NCBI GenBank assembly: GCA_019448385.1
Contig: JAGTXO010000032.1
Coordinates: 62,001-126,000, forward strand
Reading direction: 5' to 3'
DNA: 64,000 nucleotides
Origin: Diacronema lutheri
Lineage: Eukaryota; Haptophyta; Pavlovophyceae; Pavlovales; Pavlovaceae
The position numbers and the translations under genes are program-made. The stretch's first letter is position 1. Every line of letters starts with the position of its first letter. The notes below the pieces were generated by a model. That model was not told where the DNA came from. It did no database searches and worked only from the letters and a program-made list of their open reading frames with translations. Positions 30,888 through 41,646 of this stretch are shown in pieces.

Positions 30888-31020
30888 GCGAAAGCTGCCG
30901 GCGGCCAACTGGGGTGGATACTGGATAGTGGGAATGTGAAACAGAAAATGTATGGCACCCTTGATCATGAGCCACAGTCGGTATGGGGGAATATGAGTTG
31001 ACTTGTTGCACGAGATGACC

Positions 31021-34000
31021 TCAAGAGCAGCTGACGGCTGACGCCGCGCGCCGTGGCACGCGCTGGGGCTGCAGGGCGCGCGCCCCCTCGTACGCGTCGT
31101 CGCCGTCGTCGTCGCTGAAGCGGCCGTAACGAATGGTCACGGGGGGGGTGTCGGCACTGAAAGCGGGGCTCGCGCGCACGCGCGCGTCGCCACGCCGCGT
31201 GCCGCGTGCCGGGTCGTGCCGCCAGTCCTCATCGCCGCTGCGATCTTTGCCGTGCGCGCGGCCGCCATTGCCGTCGTCGTCGTCACCGCCGTGATTCAAT
31301 TGCTCCTCGTCCTGCCTTTCGCCATCCTCCAGCTGCTGGCGGAGGAGCTCGGCATGCACGATGCGCGCCCGCAGCACCGACGCGGGCTGCTCGTCGCCCT
31401 CCGCCGCCAGCTGGCGCAGGTGCGCGCGCAAGTGCTGCGTTGGCGGCGCGAGCGCGCGCGCCGCGCCTGCGCCACAGAGGGCGTTGGCGTCGGCGGCCGA
31501 GGACGCGGGCGCGTGGTGCACGTGCTCGCGCGGCGGGTCGTTCTCGGACGACGTCAGCCCATCAACAGCGAAATCGTGCGGTGGGCTGCACGCGGTGCGT
31601 GGGGCACGCGCTGCGCGCACGGCCGTGCGAGCGGCCGCTGCCGGCGCGGGCGCGTGGGGCGGCGGCTGGGCGAGCGGGCGCGCGCGAGGCCGCCGATGGG
31701 GCCACGGCGCCATTTCGGTGGTCGCGCCGTTCGCGCCGTTCGCGCTGTGTGCGCATGGCGGCGGCCTTCCAACATCGACCAGCGCGCGTGCGTACGTGCG
31801 CGCGCGCTCGCACGGCGCGGCGCGCGTGGCGCCGGTCGGCGCCCCGCTTGCTGCAGCGCGCGTGCCATGTCCGGCGCTGCCATGTCCGGCGCTGCCATGT
31901 CCGGCGCTGCCATGTCCGGCGCTGCCATGTCCGGCGCCGCGAGCTCTGGCGCCGGCATCGTTGTCCGCACCGCCGTCCGCGCCCACGCTGCACCCGCCCT
32001 GCCCGTCCTTCCGCCCTTTCTGACCGTCATCGCCGTCGCCGTCATCGTCGTCGTCAGTCAAAGCGCTCAACTCACCAGCCGCGCAGCCCGTCGCAGCCGC
32101 TCGTGCCGCAGCGGCCGCCATCCTTACGCGAGTGCGTCGCAGCTGCGCGTGCAGGCGTCGCGCCTCGGCACGTGCGGAGTCCAGCGCCCGCTGCACCGGT
32201 GCGCTCCCCGCGCGCGCGCTCGCCGCCAGCGGCGCGCGTGCCGCGTCGCCGCGCGCGCGGCCAGCGCCGCTCGCGCGCGCCGGGCCTCCGTCACGGCCAT
32301 CGCCTCCGTCAGCGTGCACGTCTTGGCGTGCGCCGTGGAGGACACGCGCAGCACTGCCAGCGCCGGCCGTTCCCAAGCCGGCGCCGACGCGAACCACGGC
32401 CGCCTCGGCCTCGAGCGCGTCGCGCAGCGCGCTCGCGCGCTGCAGCTCGGACGCCACGGCGACGCCGAGCAGGCCGAGGGCGCGCGCCTCGCGCAACGCT
32501 GCGCGCGCGGCCGCGAGCTCGGCTGTGCGAAGGTCGTCGAGCAGCGCCACCTACGCGCGCGCGAGGAAAGGAATTGGGGTTTGCTTTTATACGTGGCGGC
32601 GCTCGCGCGCGGCGCGTGCGCGGCAGGTCCAGCTCGACAGGGTCTCTCCCAACCTTTCGCGCGGAGCTGCACGGCGCCGGCGCCGGCCACGGCGCCTACA
32701 GTGTTCGCTGCGCGCTGCGCGCTGCACTCGCGCGCCGCGCGGCGTGCGCGCGCGCGCGCGCCTTTGGGTACGACTCGAGCCGGGCGATCGCGCTTTTGTC
32801 CGCGAGCAGCGCCTCGCGCTGCAGCCCAAGGGCGCGCCATTCGGCGCCGAGCTGCAGCCGCGCGCCGAGTAGCGCGGCCGCGGCCGACCAGGAGGCGAGC
32901 GCGACGCGCGTCGAGCACGCGGCGCGCGCGCGCAGCACGCGCAGCGCAGCGCAGGCGGCGGAGGCGACGGCCGCAACGCGTGCCGCGTCGGGCGCGCGGG
33001 CGGCGCTCGCTCCGGCCGGCGTGCAGCCGTGCGTTCCGACAAGTGAGGCCGGGCGCGTCCCGACAAGTGAGGCCGGGTGCGTCCCGACAAGTGAGGCCGG
33101 GTGCGTCCCGACAAGTGACGCCGCGTGCGCTCCGAGCGGCGCGCGATGTCGCCGCAGCGCAGCCGCTTCGACGTGCGCAGAGGCAGGCGCGCGCGGAGGC
33201 GGCGGTGGCGGGAAGATTGGGAGTGGTGTGCGCCGGAAGCCCGTGGCCGCCGGGCTAGCGGCCGCCGCGTGCGCCTTGCGTGCGTGTGGGTGCGGGTCCG
33301 ATAGAATCGCCGCTTGGTGCTCCGATAGAATCGCCGCTCGGTGAGGGTCCGACAGAATCGCCGCTCGGTGCTCCGATCGAATCGCCGCGCCGAGGGCTGG
33401 CGCGAGCGCATGCCGCGCGTCCGCGCCGTGCGCCGCGTCGCTGCGCTCGGCGGTGCACGGCGCTAGCGGCGCGAGCGGCGCGCGTGAGGTTTCGTCAGCC
33501 GCAACGTCGGCGACAAGTGGCGACGCGCCACTGTCGTCGCGCGCGTCGCTGCCATCGCCACCCGCCGCGTCAAGCCGACGGGGGCTCAGCGGCGCGTACC
33601 GCGCCGTCGCGCCGAGAGGCGCGCCGCCTGGTTTCGTCACTGGCGCCGCGCCGCCAGGTTTTATCATTGGCGCGGAGCGCGCGCGCGCCGCGGCGCGCCA
33701 CGCGCGAAGGCCACGGCGGAGGCGGAGATGTGCAGCGGTGCTAGCCGTGCCCATCTCGCGCACGGCCGCCAAGGCCACGCTCTGCTGCTGCGCCTCCGCG
33801 CGCGCGCCCAACTCAGTAGACGCGGAGGGCACGGCGGCGAACACGGCGGGCGCGTCGCGCCGCGCCATGTCGCTCGCACCACCCGACGCGCCACGCGCCG
33901 CATCGAGCGGCGCACGCGCGCGCTGCTCCTTGCCAGCGCAGAGCTCGAGCGCGACGGCGTTCGCGCGCCAGTGCGCGAGAGCGGCGGCCGCGGCAGCGGC

Positions 34001-35542
34001 GCGTGCGGCCCGCCAGATGCGCGCGAGCGCGCGCGTCGCCTCGGGAGCGACAAACACCCCACCGTCGGTCGCGCGCGGCGTGGGGCCCCCACCGTCGGTC
34101 GCGCGCGGCGTGGGGCCGAAGTCACCACCGGCGCGTGCCTCAACGGACGGCGCGCATGCGTCGAGGGCGCGCGCGTCGCCGACGCCGCGCGGCGCGTGCG
34201 TGGCGACGCGCGCCGTCACCAGCGCGGCGGCGAACGCGCCGCACGAGATCGATCCGTACCGCTCCCCGGCGGGCGGCTCGAGCATGCGCGGCGTCCCGGC
34301 CGCGCCGGCGAGCGGTGCGAGGTGCGCGAGGTGCGCGCCGCCGGCCATGCTGGCAAGGACCTCGCCCCAAACGAACGCGCGGCCGCACCTGCCGAGCGCA
34401 AGTACGTGGTACATGCCGAGCGCGATCTCGGTGGGCTCGAAGGGCGCGCCGTCGAGCTCACGCGCGCCGGGCGCGCACAGTGGCGCGAAACGAGTGGCGT
34501 CGACTCTTGGGACGCCGGGCGGCGCGCGTTCCGAGCGGACCAAGACGACACGGCTGCTGCCGTCGGCTGCCAGCTGAAACGGACCGCCGGTTGCTGAGCA
34601 TGCCACGATGGGCGCCGCGTCGGCTGCCCGTGGCTCCTCGCCGGGCGCGGGGTCGCCAGGCGCGCGCGCCGGCGACGTGCCATCAAGCCGCGGCGCGAGC
34701 GCGCTGCGCGCATCAGCCCCAGCAAGCGCAATCACTGCCGTCCGATCCGCCGAGCATGCGACGCGCGAGACAGGCGCGAGCCCGCGCACGCGCACGGGGC
34801 GCCGCTTCGCGCCGTCCGCGCCGCCGTCGTCGCCGCCGTCCGCGTGCTCGGCCGCCTCGGCCGCCTCGGCGCAGAGGCCCCACGCGTACAACGCGCCACT
34901 CTCGCTCACCGCGACCGAGTGCGCGTCGCCCGCGCCGAGCGAGACCATCCGCCCGGCGCCCGGCGCGAACTCGACACGCTGCAGTCCGCCGCAGGCCGTG
35001 CCGGCGGGCGCGCCGTCGGCCGAGCGCGCGTGCGCGCCGCACATGAACACGTCGCCTGCGCGCGAGAGCGCGAGCGTGTGCGTGCGCCCACACGCGACCG
35101 CGACAAATTGGGCAGAAGGCTCGCTCGCGGGCGGCGCAACGATCGTCGGCACGCTCGCCGCCGGCCTAGCGCCAAGGCCGAGCGCACCGTGCTTGGACCA
35201 GCCCCACGTGAGGAGCTCGCCTGCGCCGCCGACGGCCGCCGAGTGGCAGAAGCCGCACCCCAGCGCGACGGCGCGCACGCCGTCGAGCGCCTCGATCCGG
35301 CGCGGCGCGCGCTCGTCCTCCGCGTCGCCGTGCCCAAGCTCGCCAAACGCGCCGGCGCCAAACGACCAGACGGATCGGTCGATTGCGAGGACAAGCGCAT
35401 GGCAGCTGCCGAACGCGACGGCGAGCGGCGGCACAGAGAGCGGCACCAGGATGGGCGCGTCGCAGTCGCGCTCGTCGCCGTGCCCCAGCCGGCCGTCCTT
35501 CCCTCTCCCGAACGTGTAGAGGGCTGCGTTGCCGCCCTCCAT
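31021..35542 (-). CDS. RCC1-repeat protein with coiled-coil, low-complexity C-terminal half
   Basis: From the Met at 35,542 (MEGGNAALYTFGRGKDGRLG) there are about six RCC1 blades, for example VWSFGAGAFGELGHGD, LLTWGWSKHGALGLG and AFVWGEVLASM, forming a beta-propeller of the type used by GTPase exchange factors and ubiquitin ligases. The first frame stops at 32,696. A second frame from an acceptor (CGCGTAG) at 32,550 continues coiled-coil style (ALLDDLRTAELAAARAAL) to 31,021. No consensus GT donor in the right phase joins them; a GC donor at about 32,766 would fit. The second part could be a separate gene, as a TATAAAA word lies near 32,590. The tail has three minisatellites (33,040-33,120, 33,296-33,390, 31,866-31,935). 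The start is 37 bases from the divergent gene. Confidence 0.7.
31866..31935. repeat. 15-base minisatellite in the RCC1 gene tail
   Basis: About five copies of TGTCCGGCGCTGCCA, read on the coding strand as Gly-His-Gly-Ser-Ala repeats. Confidence 0.9.
33038..33120. repeat. 24-base minisatellite in the RCC1 gene
   Basis: Nearly four copies of a GTCCCGACAAGTGAGGCCGG-type unit of 24 bases, coding for SLVGTHPA repeats. A second cluster at 33,296-33,390 (GATAGAATCGCCGC words) codes for AAILSEH/AAILSDPH repeats. Confidence 0.9.
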
Positions 35543-35579
35543 GCGGCCTTTCGAACTCTGAGCTGCAGCTCCGTCCACC

Positions 35580-36188
35580 ATGGCTGCCGCGGCGCCTGCG
35601 GGCGAGGCCGGATCCTCGGAGGCCAGATCCTCGTTCGCCGAGCTGAGCCAGGTCGAGCTGCGCGCGGTCGAGGTGCTGGGTGACGCCAAGCGTATGATGG
35701 AGACGCTCGTCAGTTCCTACCACTCGGTGCGCGAGTGTACAAGGCCCAGCGCGCCGTCGCGAGCGTCCCCGCGCCCTGCGCGGCGCACGCGCCGTCGCCG
35801 GCGTCCGCAACCTTTACGCCCACCCTCGGCGCGGACGCGCCAGATGACCGGGCTCACCGTTGACTACATGCGCGTGTACGAGGCGACCATCGCTCACGTG
35901 ACCGCCGAGCTCGCGAGCACAATGGACGCGAGCAAGGTCTTCATCCGCAAGTGCCTCGAAGTCGACCATGAGATGGAGGGGATCGAGGCGATCGCGACGC
36001 AGGCGCGGATGGTCAACCACGACCTTGGCCGACTTGAGCTCGTCGTCGACCGGCTTTGTGCGGACGAGAGCACGCCCGAAGCGTGTCGAGCCGCCGACGG
36101 CCGCGCCGATGACGTTGGCGGTGAGGAGGACGAGACGCACGCGCCGGGCGAATTATCCGCGGGCGGGTACAGGTACGCCATGACGTGA
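35580..36188 (+). CDS. small coiled-coil protein, BORC/BLOC-1-subunit-like
   Basis: The frame starts MAAAAPAGEAG and has two coiled-coil parts separated by an Arg/Pro-rich stretch that is best read as a phase-0 intron (35,727-35,843; GTGCGC...GCCAG, a multiple of three and so open). Spliced length is about 163 residues. The second part (MTGLTVDYMRVYEATIAHVT, later HEMEGIEAIATQARMV) has the spacing of small subunits of the BORC/BLOC-1 complexes that position lysosome-related organelles. The match is by helical pattern only; a kinetochore or SNARE-associated helper is possible. The start codon lies 37 bases from the divergent RCC1 gene. Confidence 0.55.
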   Translation: MAAAAPAGEAGSSEARSSFAELSQVELRAVEVLGDAKRMMETLVSSYHSVRECTRPSAPSRASPRPARRTRRRRRPQPLRPPSARTRQMTGLTVDYMRVYEATIAHVTAELASTMDASKVFIRKCLEVDHEMEGIEAIATQARMVNHDLGRLELVVDRLCADESTPEACRAADGRADDVGGEEDETHAPGELSAGGYRYAMT

Positions 36189-36264
36189 CCGACGGTACGC
36201 GAGCGCCGCGCGGCCCCTCAGAGAGAGGCTCCCTATCTTTGTGGCGGGATTGCTGCTCGCCCAG

Positions 36265-36533
36265 GGCCGAGCGCGCCGCACCAGCTGGCCGGCTCCAACC
36301 GCCGTGCCGATCACGGATGCTCGCTACGGCTCGTCGGCGCGCGTCACCTGCGCCGGCGGCCACGGCGCCGCCTGCTCCGTCCTCGTCGAGCAGCCCGACC
36401 GCTACTTGCCGCTCGCACGCCGCCGCAGCAACGCTGCGCGTCCGCGCTCGCCAATCGAGTAGGTCCCTTCCAAGGGCCTCCCTCCGAACGACCCGCGCCG
36501 CACCTGGGCCGCCCCTTCGGCGCCCTGATCGGA
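36265..36533 (+). repeat. dispersed module, copy B
   Basis: Matches 23,566-23,843 (downstream of Fanzor) in the same orientation, with few substitutions and small gaps. No Fanzor-like protein is adjacent here, so this copy stands alone. It begins about 75 bases after the coiled-coil gene. Confidence 0.7.
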
Positions 36534-36646
36534 CAGGGCCAGACGACAGGGCTAGAACTTGTGTTGGGGGGTGGGCCGACAAGAACACCGACGGCTTTAA
36601 CAGATTGGTCACGTCCTCATAGATATACCGGGGGGGCGCTGTCGCG

Positions 36647-37216
36647 GTGGGGGGTATCGCGCCGCCTCGGCGAGGGTGGCCGTGCGGCTTCTGCCGCGCG
36701 CCCGCCCTCGTCGGGGCAGGCGACGGGCCTTGCCCGTGGTGCGCCGCTTCCCTCGTTTTCGATCAGTGCCTCTTCCTCCGGGGCGTGCGGCCGCCCGCCG
36801 GCGTCTTTGGCCTGCAGCCCGAGCACGGCGAGCCCGCGCGCTACGGCGACCGGTGGCCTCGCCGTGAGGCGGGCGCCGCGCGGCGGTTTTGGGGGCTGCT
36901 CGATGGCGCTCTGGCTCGTCGTGACCGGGGCCTTGCCTTCATCTGGCTCGGCTTCTTTGTCGCTGCGGACGCGCGCGATCCCGGTGACATTCCCTTTGCC
37001 TGCGTACGCCGGGCGGAGCATCGGTGGTTCGCGACTTTGGCCGCCGACGTGCTCTGGGCTGGCGATGAAGGCTGGTTCCCGCACGTCGACGCGGCGGTGC
37101 GAGCTGTCGACGCGGCTCGGCCGTCCGCCCGCCTGGACGATGGCGAACGGCCCCTCGGTGGCTACTACTCGGACGACGCAGGCACGGTCTTCGAGGACGA
37201 CGGTGGCGATTACTAG
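36647..37216 (+). CDS. hypothetical protein with a CxxC...CxxC ribbon, probably mobile-element passenger
   Basis: An open stretch of about 189 codons with no in-frame ATG, so it is an exon or a remnant. It starts with a likely zinc ribbon (PCGFCRAPALVG...GPCPWCAASL), then a hydrophobic/aromatic region (FWGLLDGALARRDRGLAFIW) and an acidic end with DDAGTVFEDDGGDY. No family recognised. It lies between the dispersed module and the element tail at 37,827, so it may belong to the same insertion. Confidence 0.4.
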   Translation: MGGIAPPRRGWPCGFCRAPALVGAGDGPCPWCAASLVFDQCLFLRGVRPPAGVFGLQPEHGEPARYGDRWPRREAGAARRFWGLLDGALARRDRGLAFIWLGFFVAADARDPGDIPFACVRRAEHRWFATLAADVLWAGDEGWFPHVDAAVRAVDAARPSARLDDGERPLGGYYSDDAGTVFEDDGGDY

Positions 37217-37324
37217 GACGGGCGTGCCGGTGGCGGCGCCTTCCCACAAGACTTTCAAGATCCCCGCTCGCGATGCGCACTCGTTTGTTCGCGAGATGGG
37301 GGGACCATGCCGGCTGCCGCCGCG

Positions 37325-37353
37325 GGTCCCACACGTTTTACGCGTGTGGGACC
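37325..37353 (+). other. perfect 11-base-pair hairpin followed by a T run
   Basis: GGTCCCACACG, a 7-base loop TTTTACG, then CGTGTGGGACC and TGTTTTT. It looks like an intrinsic terminator or a structured 3' end. It does not match the histone stem-loop consensus. Confidence 0.7.
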
Positions 37354-37826
37354 TGTTTTTGGTGTTCCCAAGTAAGGCCGTCGTCATCGTGAGGTGCCCT
37401 CAATTGTCCCCCGTCTCGCGCTTCAGGAACCCTCTGCTCTGTCTGCTCCCGCCTCTGCCTTTGCAAGCGGGTCGGTGGGCTGTGGCGGGGGAGGCCGCGG
37501 TGCGCGCGTCGGTGGGCGGGAGGCTGAGCGATGGTGGGCGGATTGCCGGCGGGCCGACAGGTTCGCTGGCGGCGGGCGGAGGCGCGCTCGGGGGCGGCGG
37601 CCGGCGGCGCGGAGGCGTGCGGGGCGGCGGCGCGCGTGGTGCGGGCGGCGGCGCACTCGGCGGTCTGTCCGGCGGCAGGGCTGGCGGCGGCTCGGTGGCG
37701 GCGGTGAATTCCGTCGGCCCTCGGGCATCTGCTGGCGCGGGCGCGGCTAGCTGTGGTGCGCGCCGCGGTTGCGGAGGGTGCGGCGGCGCGCGCGGCCGGG
37801 GGGCGCCGGCGGTGCGCGGCGGCTAG
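37354..37826. other. no confident gene; GGC/GCG-rich spacer before the element tail
   Basis: The first 90 bases are AT-richer and look like single-copy or untranslated sequence. From about 37,480 the DNA is GGC-rich and open in several frames, coding for Gly/Ala/Arg runs. The last bases before the stop at 37,824 resemble the end of the frame at 5-706, so this may be a degenerate relative. Confidence 0.4.
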
Positions 37827-37971
37827 GCGCGGGCGGGCCTCTGGGCCCGCACCGCCTCGCTGCCCGCTCGCTGGTGACCGGGATGCGCGGGGATCGACGT
37901 CATTGGTGGCTACTCGATTCCCCCGCAGCTGGTGCTGACCCCGCTGTCCTGACGTAAGCGCCGTTAGTATA
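37827..37971 (+). repeat. 3' tail of a dispersed mobile element, copy 2
   Basis: Same sequence and orientation as 707-852, including GGTGACCGGGATGCGCGGGG and the terminal GCCGTTAGTATA. The flank after it is unrelated to the flank of copy 1. Confidence 0.7.
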
Positions 37972-38067
37972 ATAATTAGCACCCTGCTGGTAGTGCACGA
38001 AGCGTCGAAAACGACGCGCCTCACTCAATAATATTAATAGCCCGTTGGAGACCTCCGCCCAGACCTC

Positions 38068-39946
38068 GTGCCGCAGGGCGGAGGGCGACGCGGTCGAATG
38101 CGTGACCATGGAACGCGCACGCACGAGCGATCGAGCTCGCCGATGCGCGACCGCGTCGCGGCGCTGCGCGCCGAAGGGCGGCGCCGCCGCCAGCTCGTGC
38201 AGCTGCCGCCGCTCGTCGGCGGCGTGCTCAGCGGCTTGCTCGGCGCCGTGCTCCTCGCGCTGCATACGCTGAATCCCGCAAGTTCAGCGTGGCTCACGCT
38301 CGTCGGGATGGTGTGCATCCACATTGGCCCATGGTGCGCCATGCTCGCGCTCCGGCCGCAGGACCGGCGCGCGACTCGCACAATCATGGGCGTGTGCACG
38401 CTGATCGCGGGCGCCGGCGCGACGACCGTCGTGCCGTGGCTCTCAATCGTCCTTCGCGATGTCAACGATGCGGAAGGAGCGCGTGGCGCAGTGCTTGCCG
38501 TCGCAGCCTACAGTCTGGTTATCGCCGCGGCGGCGGCCGCATGCGTGATGCTCATCTGCGGCCTCGTCGCGGACCTTCGCTCGCCGGCGTTGGCGCGGCG
38601 CACATTCACGCGCCTTCACCGCGCACTCGGCCTCGTGTACATGCTGTGCAGCGGCGTGTACGCGCTGTACGCGGTGCTCAGCGTCTACTACCCGTCCCCT
38701 GATGTCTGGCAGCCACGCGACGCACCGCCGCTCGCGCTTGTCGGGTGCATAGTCTTTGTGCTCGGCTGCTCCTTGTTCTGGGAGCCGCTGCGCACGTCGG
38801 TGCAGGAGCTGCTCGCGCGGATCGGCGAGGGCGTCTCGGCGGCGGCGGGCATCGCTGAGCTCCTCGGTGGCTTACCGCCCGACGAAGTCATCGCGCACGC
38901 GAAGGAGACGTTCAGTGCCGTGCCCGCGAATCTGCTCCGGCTCGAGCACTTTGTCCGGGCGCCCGTGCGGCGGCCACAGGCGTGGCCCGCGTCCTTGGCC
39001 TCGCCACGGACGCGGGCCTCGGCTGCGGCCGCCGCAAGGTTGGGGCTGGGCGTACGCCTGTCCAGCGCGGTTGTGATGCCGTTGCGCTCGCAGCGCTCGT
39101 CCGCGTGTTCGAGCGCTGCAGCCGACAATGCGCAGGTGCCTCCCGAGCTTGCGCCCACCGCCGCGCGAGCCTCGGCCGGCACGTGCGAGCCGGTGATGCA
39201 CGTACACGAGTTGGGCAGCGGCACAGCTCTCGCTGGCCAACCCGAGGCGCAGGCCGCCTTACGCGTCGCCGCGCGCGCGCAGCTGGGCACCGTTGATGCC
39301 TTCATCTCGCACAGGTGCGAGCGGCCGTGCGCACGAGCCCGCGCACGGCAGTGCAGGGCGCAGCGCGGCCAAGCATCTGACCAAAGCCCCGCACTGCCCG
39401 CCCGCTCCCCTGAATCCCCACTTCCTCTCCTGTGCGCGCTCCTCGCACGGTTCCAGTTGGCACGACGACGCGCAGCAAAAGTTCGACGCGGTCCAGGCGT
39501 GGCGGGCGCGCTTTGTCAACGCGCACGGCCGCGAGCCGACCGTCTGGTTCGACGCGCTGTGCATCGACCAGGACAACGTCCAGCCGCAGCTCGCGTCGTT
39601 GCCCATCTACCTCGCCGGCTGCAAGACGGTGCTCGCGCTCGCGGGACCCACCTACTTTCAAAGACTCTGGTGCGTGCTCGAGCTGCACATCTTTCACCAG
39701 ATGGGCGGCTCGATTGAGCAGATCCACTTCGTGCCGCTCGAGACGGTCGCGCCTACGGCGGGTGACGTTGGCGCCGAGGAGGCCGCGAATGAGGCCGCGG
39801 TTTTCGACGTGCGGTGCGCCGTGGCGACCGACCCGCTCGACGAGCTGCGGCTGCTCGCGGTGATCGAGGGGAGCGGAGAGGGCATTGCCGCCTTCAATTC
39901 GTGGGTGCGCACGACGCTCATGAGCGCCGCGAAAGTCAGGCACTGA
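38068..39946 (+). CDS. multi-pass membrane protein with TIR-like cytoplasmic domain
   Basis: Two exons, 38,068-39,314 and 39,457-39,946; the 142-base phase-2 intron (GTGCGA...TCCAG) rebuilds DAFISHSWHDDAQQKF. The N-terminal half has about six hydrophobic segments (for example GGVLSGLLGAVLLAL, AAYSLVIAAAAAACVM, LALVGCIVFVLGCSLF). The C-terminal part has the layout of protist TIR-like domains: FISHSW, REPTVWFDALCIDQDN, LPIYLAGCKTVLALAG, TYFQRLWCVLELHIF. Animal and plant TIR domains act in signalling or NAD+ cleavage; this subfamily is uncharacterised as far as I know, so enzymatic activity is not claimed. The Met at 38,143 is an alternative start. Sequence between about 38,960 and 39,200 is low-complexity and may hide another intron. 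Confidence 0.75.
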
Positions 39947-39949
39947 GCC

Positions 39950-40003
39950 CAAGTCCCCCCCCCCCCCCCCCCGGCCCCCCCCCCCCCCCCCCGCTTCATT
40001 TTT
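39950..40003 (+). repeat. poly-C tracts between convergent genes
   Basis: Two runs of about 20 C in the 128-base gap between the ends of the convergent TIR-like and HD-domain genes. Confidence 0.9.
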
Positions 40004-40074
40004 CAAGATTCATTTTCGTTGTTTTCGGCTTCTGCATCTTGAGCAGCACGCGACTGCAGAGTCAAGGCAATTTT

Positions 40075-41646
40075 TTAGTAGGCCTGTGGGCCCTTGGGTG
40101 CATCCAGCCGCCGCTCGAAGAGCGCGCGCAGCGCGCTCGCTGCGCCGCGCCAGCCGCCGCGCCGCGCGCCGCCCGAGCCGCCTGCGGGCGCGCCTCGCGG
40201 GAGTCGCGCGTTGACGCGTGCAATGTCGCGGCGGGAGACCCCAAAGCGGAGGGCGCCGGCCGTGCTCTCGAGCCACTCGGCCTTGCGCACGGCATTTACC
40301 ACCTCGGCATGCGCGCCAGTGAAAGGCGTGAGCTTGTGCTGGTTGCGGATGATCGCGGCGACGAGGTCAAGCCTCTCGCGCGCCCAGTGCGACAGCGCCG
40401 CGTGGGCATGCGCGACCGACGCCTCAATGGCGCGCGAGCTCAGTAGCGGCGAGGGCGGCGGGGCCCACGAGCCGAGGTCGTGGAAGACGACGCCAGCGAT
40501 GAGTGCCGCATGCTGCAGCTCGTCGGCGCGCGCGGGCGCGGCGCGCACGAGCCAGCGCATGCGCCCAAACCGCGCGCACGGCGCTGAAGGCCGGGCGGCA
40601 CGTGCGCCGCCGGCGCTGGCGCGCTCGTCGGCGAGCCAAAAGTGGACGGCGTACGTGAGCACGCGGTAGACGTGCCGTCGATACGCGTCGAAGTCGGCGC
40701 CAAGCAGCGGCATGTTTGGTGCGAGCAGCTGGTCGACCTCGCGCACGGACGTGTGCACTTGCAGCGGCGGCCGGTCGGCGCTCGCCGGTGGCGCGCCGAC
40801 CTGACGTGCGGCCGGCGGACATGCGGTTGGCGGCGGCAGATCGAGCGAGACGTCGAACGCGCAGCGGCCGCCATTGGCGCCGTGAAAGAACGTGGCGCCG
40901 ACGATCTCGCCCATGTCACCGACGAGCTCCGCGAGCGCGCCGCCGAGCTCGGCCGCGCCGCCGCCGACGCTGCCGGCCGTTGACGTGGGCAGCAGCAGCC
41001 CCCACCCGCTGCCGATCGCGAGGACGGCGCACGTGAACGCCGCGGCACCAAGCGCGCGGCGCATACGGCTCCGCTGCGTCAGCCGGCGTGTTGGCGCGGG
41101 CGCGCGCGCAGGCTGCGATGCACCGGCGGTCGTCGGAAGCGCTGGCAGACGCAACGCCGGAGGTGGCGGAGCAGGCGAGCCGCGCTCCTCCGCTGGCGAA
41201 GCGCACAGTGACGACGCGCCGCATGCCGCGCAAGGCGCGTGCGCGGCCGGCGACGAGGACGTGGACGATGGCGGCGTGCGCGCAGCCGCCGCCGCCGCGC
41301 CCGGCTCGTCCCTGGCTTCGCGGCCGTCGCTTGGCTGAGGCATGCGGGTAGCGGCCGCGATGAGCGCGAGCGGCGCGAGCGCGGGTGCGGCCGAGGTATC
41401 GCGCGCCGGGTGGAAGCCCGTCGTTTCGAACTCGAATGCACTCGCTTTCGAGCCGTGCACGTGCGGCGTGGCGGCACGTGGCGACGGCGCCATGCATGGC
41501 GCGGCGGCCTGCGGCGCCTCCGCCAGCGCGTTCGCGCCAACGCGGCCGAGCCGGTCGAGAAGCTTCCCGGAGAGCGCGCCGGCGACGGCGCATGCCACAC
41601 CGGCGGCGCGCGCGCTCTCATGCACGAGGGTGAGCGCGGCGTCCAT
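40075..41646 (-). CDS. membrane-anchored HD-domain protein
   Basis: A 523-codon frame. The first 190 residues are low-complexity, Ala/Pro/Ser-rich. A single membrane segment follows a basic patch (RRALGAAAFTCAVLAIGSGW). The rest has the order of an HD phosphohydrolase-like fold: HVYRVLTYAVHFW, then HAALIAGVVFHDLGSW with the His-Asp pair, then AHAALSHWARERLDLVAAII and RNQHKLTPFTG. HD proteins usually hydrolyse nucleotides or cyclic nucleotides with metals; the substrate here is unknown. No intron is evident. The C-terminus is Arg/Ala-rich. The start is the first Met of the frame; a later one cannot be excluded. Confidence 0.7.
   Translation of the reverse strand: MDAALTLVHESARAAGVACAVAGALSGKLLDRLGRVGANALAEAPQAAAPCMAPSPRAATPHVHGSKASAFEFETTGFHPARDTSAAPALAPLALIAAATRMPQPSDGREARDEPGAAAAAARTPPSSTSSSPAAHAPCAACGASSLCASPAEERGSPAPPPPALRLPALPTTAGASQPARAPAPTRRLTQRSRMRRALGAAAFTCAVLAIGSGWGLLLPTSTAGSVGGGAAELGGALAELVGDMGEIVGATFFHGANGGRCAFDVSLDLPPPTACPPAARQVGAPPASADRPPLQVHTSVREVDQLLAPNMPLLGADFDAYRRHVYRVLTYAVHFWLADERASAGGARAARPSAPCARFGRMRWLVRAAPARADELQHAALIAGVVFHDLGSWAPPPSPLLSSRAIEASVAHAHAALSHWARERLDLVAAIIRNQHKLTPFTGAHAEVVNAVRKAEWLESTAGALRFGVSRRDIARVNARLPRGAPAGGSGGARRGGWRGAASALRALFERRLDAPKGPQAY

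Noticed and set aside
32585-32600. TATA box for a separate minus-strand gene
   Set aside because: A TATAAAA word is present, but no ATG follows in the frame that looks coding, and the sequence fits intron before an acceptor at 32,551 at least as well. Left as an alternative in the RCC1 entry.
32116-33344. Plus-strand Arg/Ala-rich frames opposite the RCC1 gene
   Set aside because: Shadow frames; RCC1 blades and coiled coil are on the minus strand.
37325-37353. Histone mRNA stem-loop
   Set aside because: The stem is 11 pairs with a 7-base loop and does not match the conserved 6-pair, 4-base-loop histone element, despite SLBP being encoded nearby.
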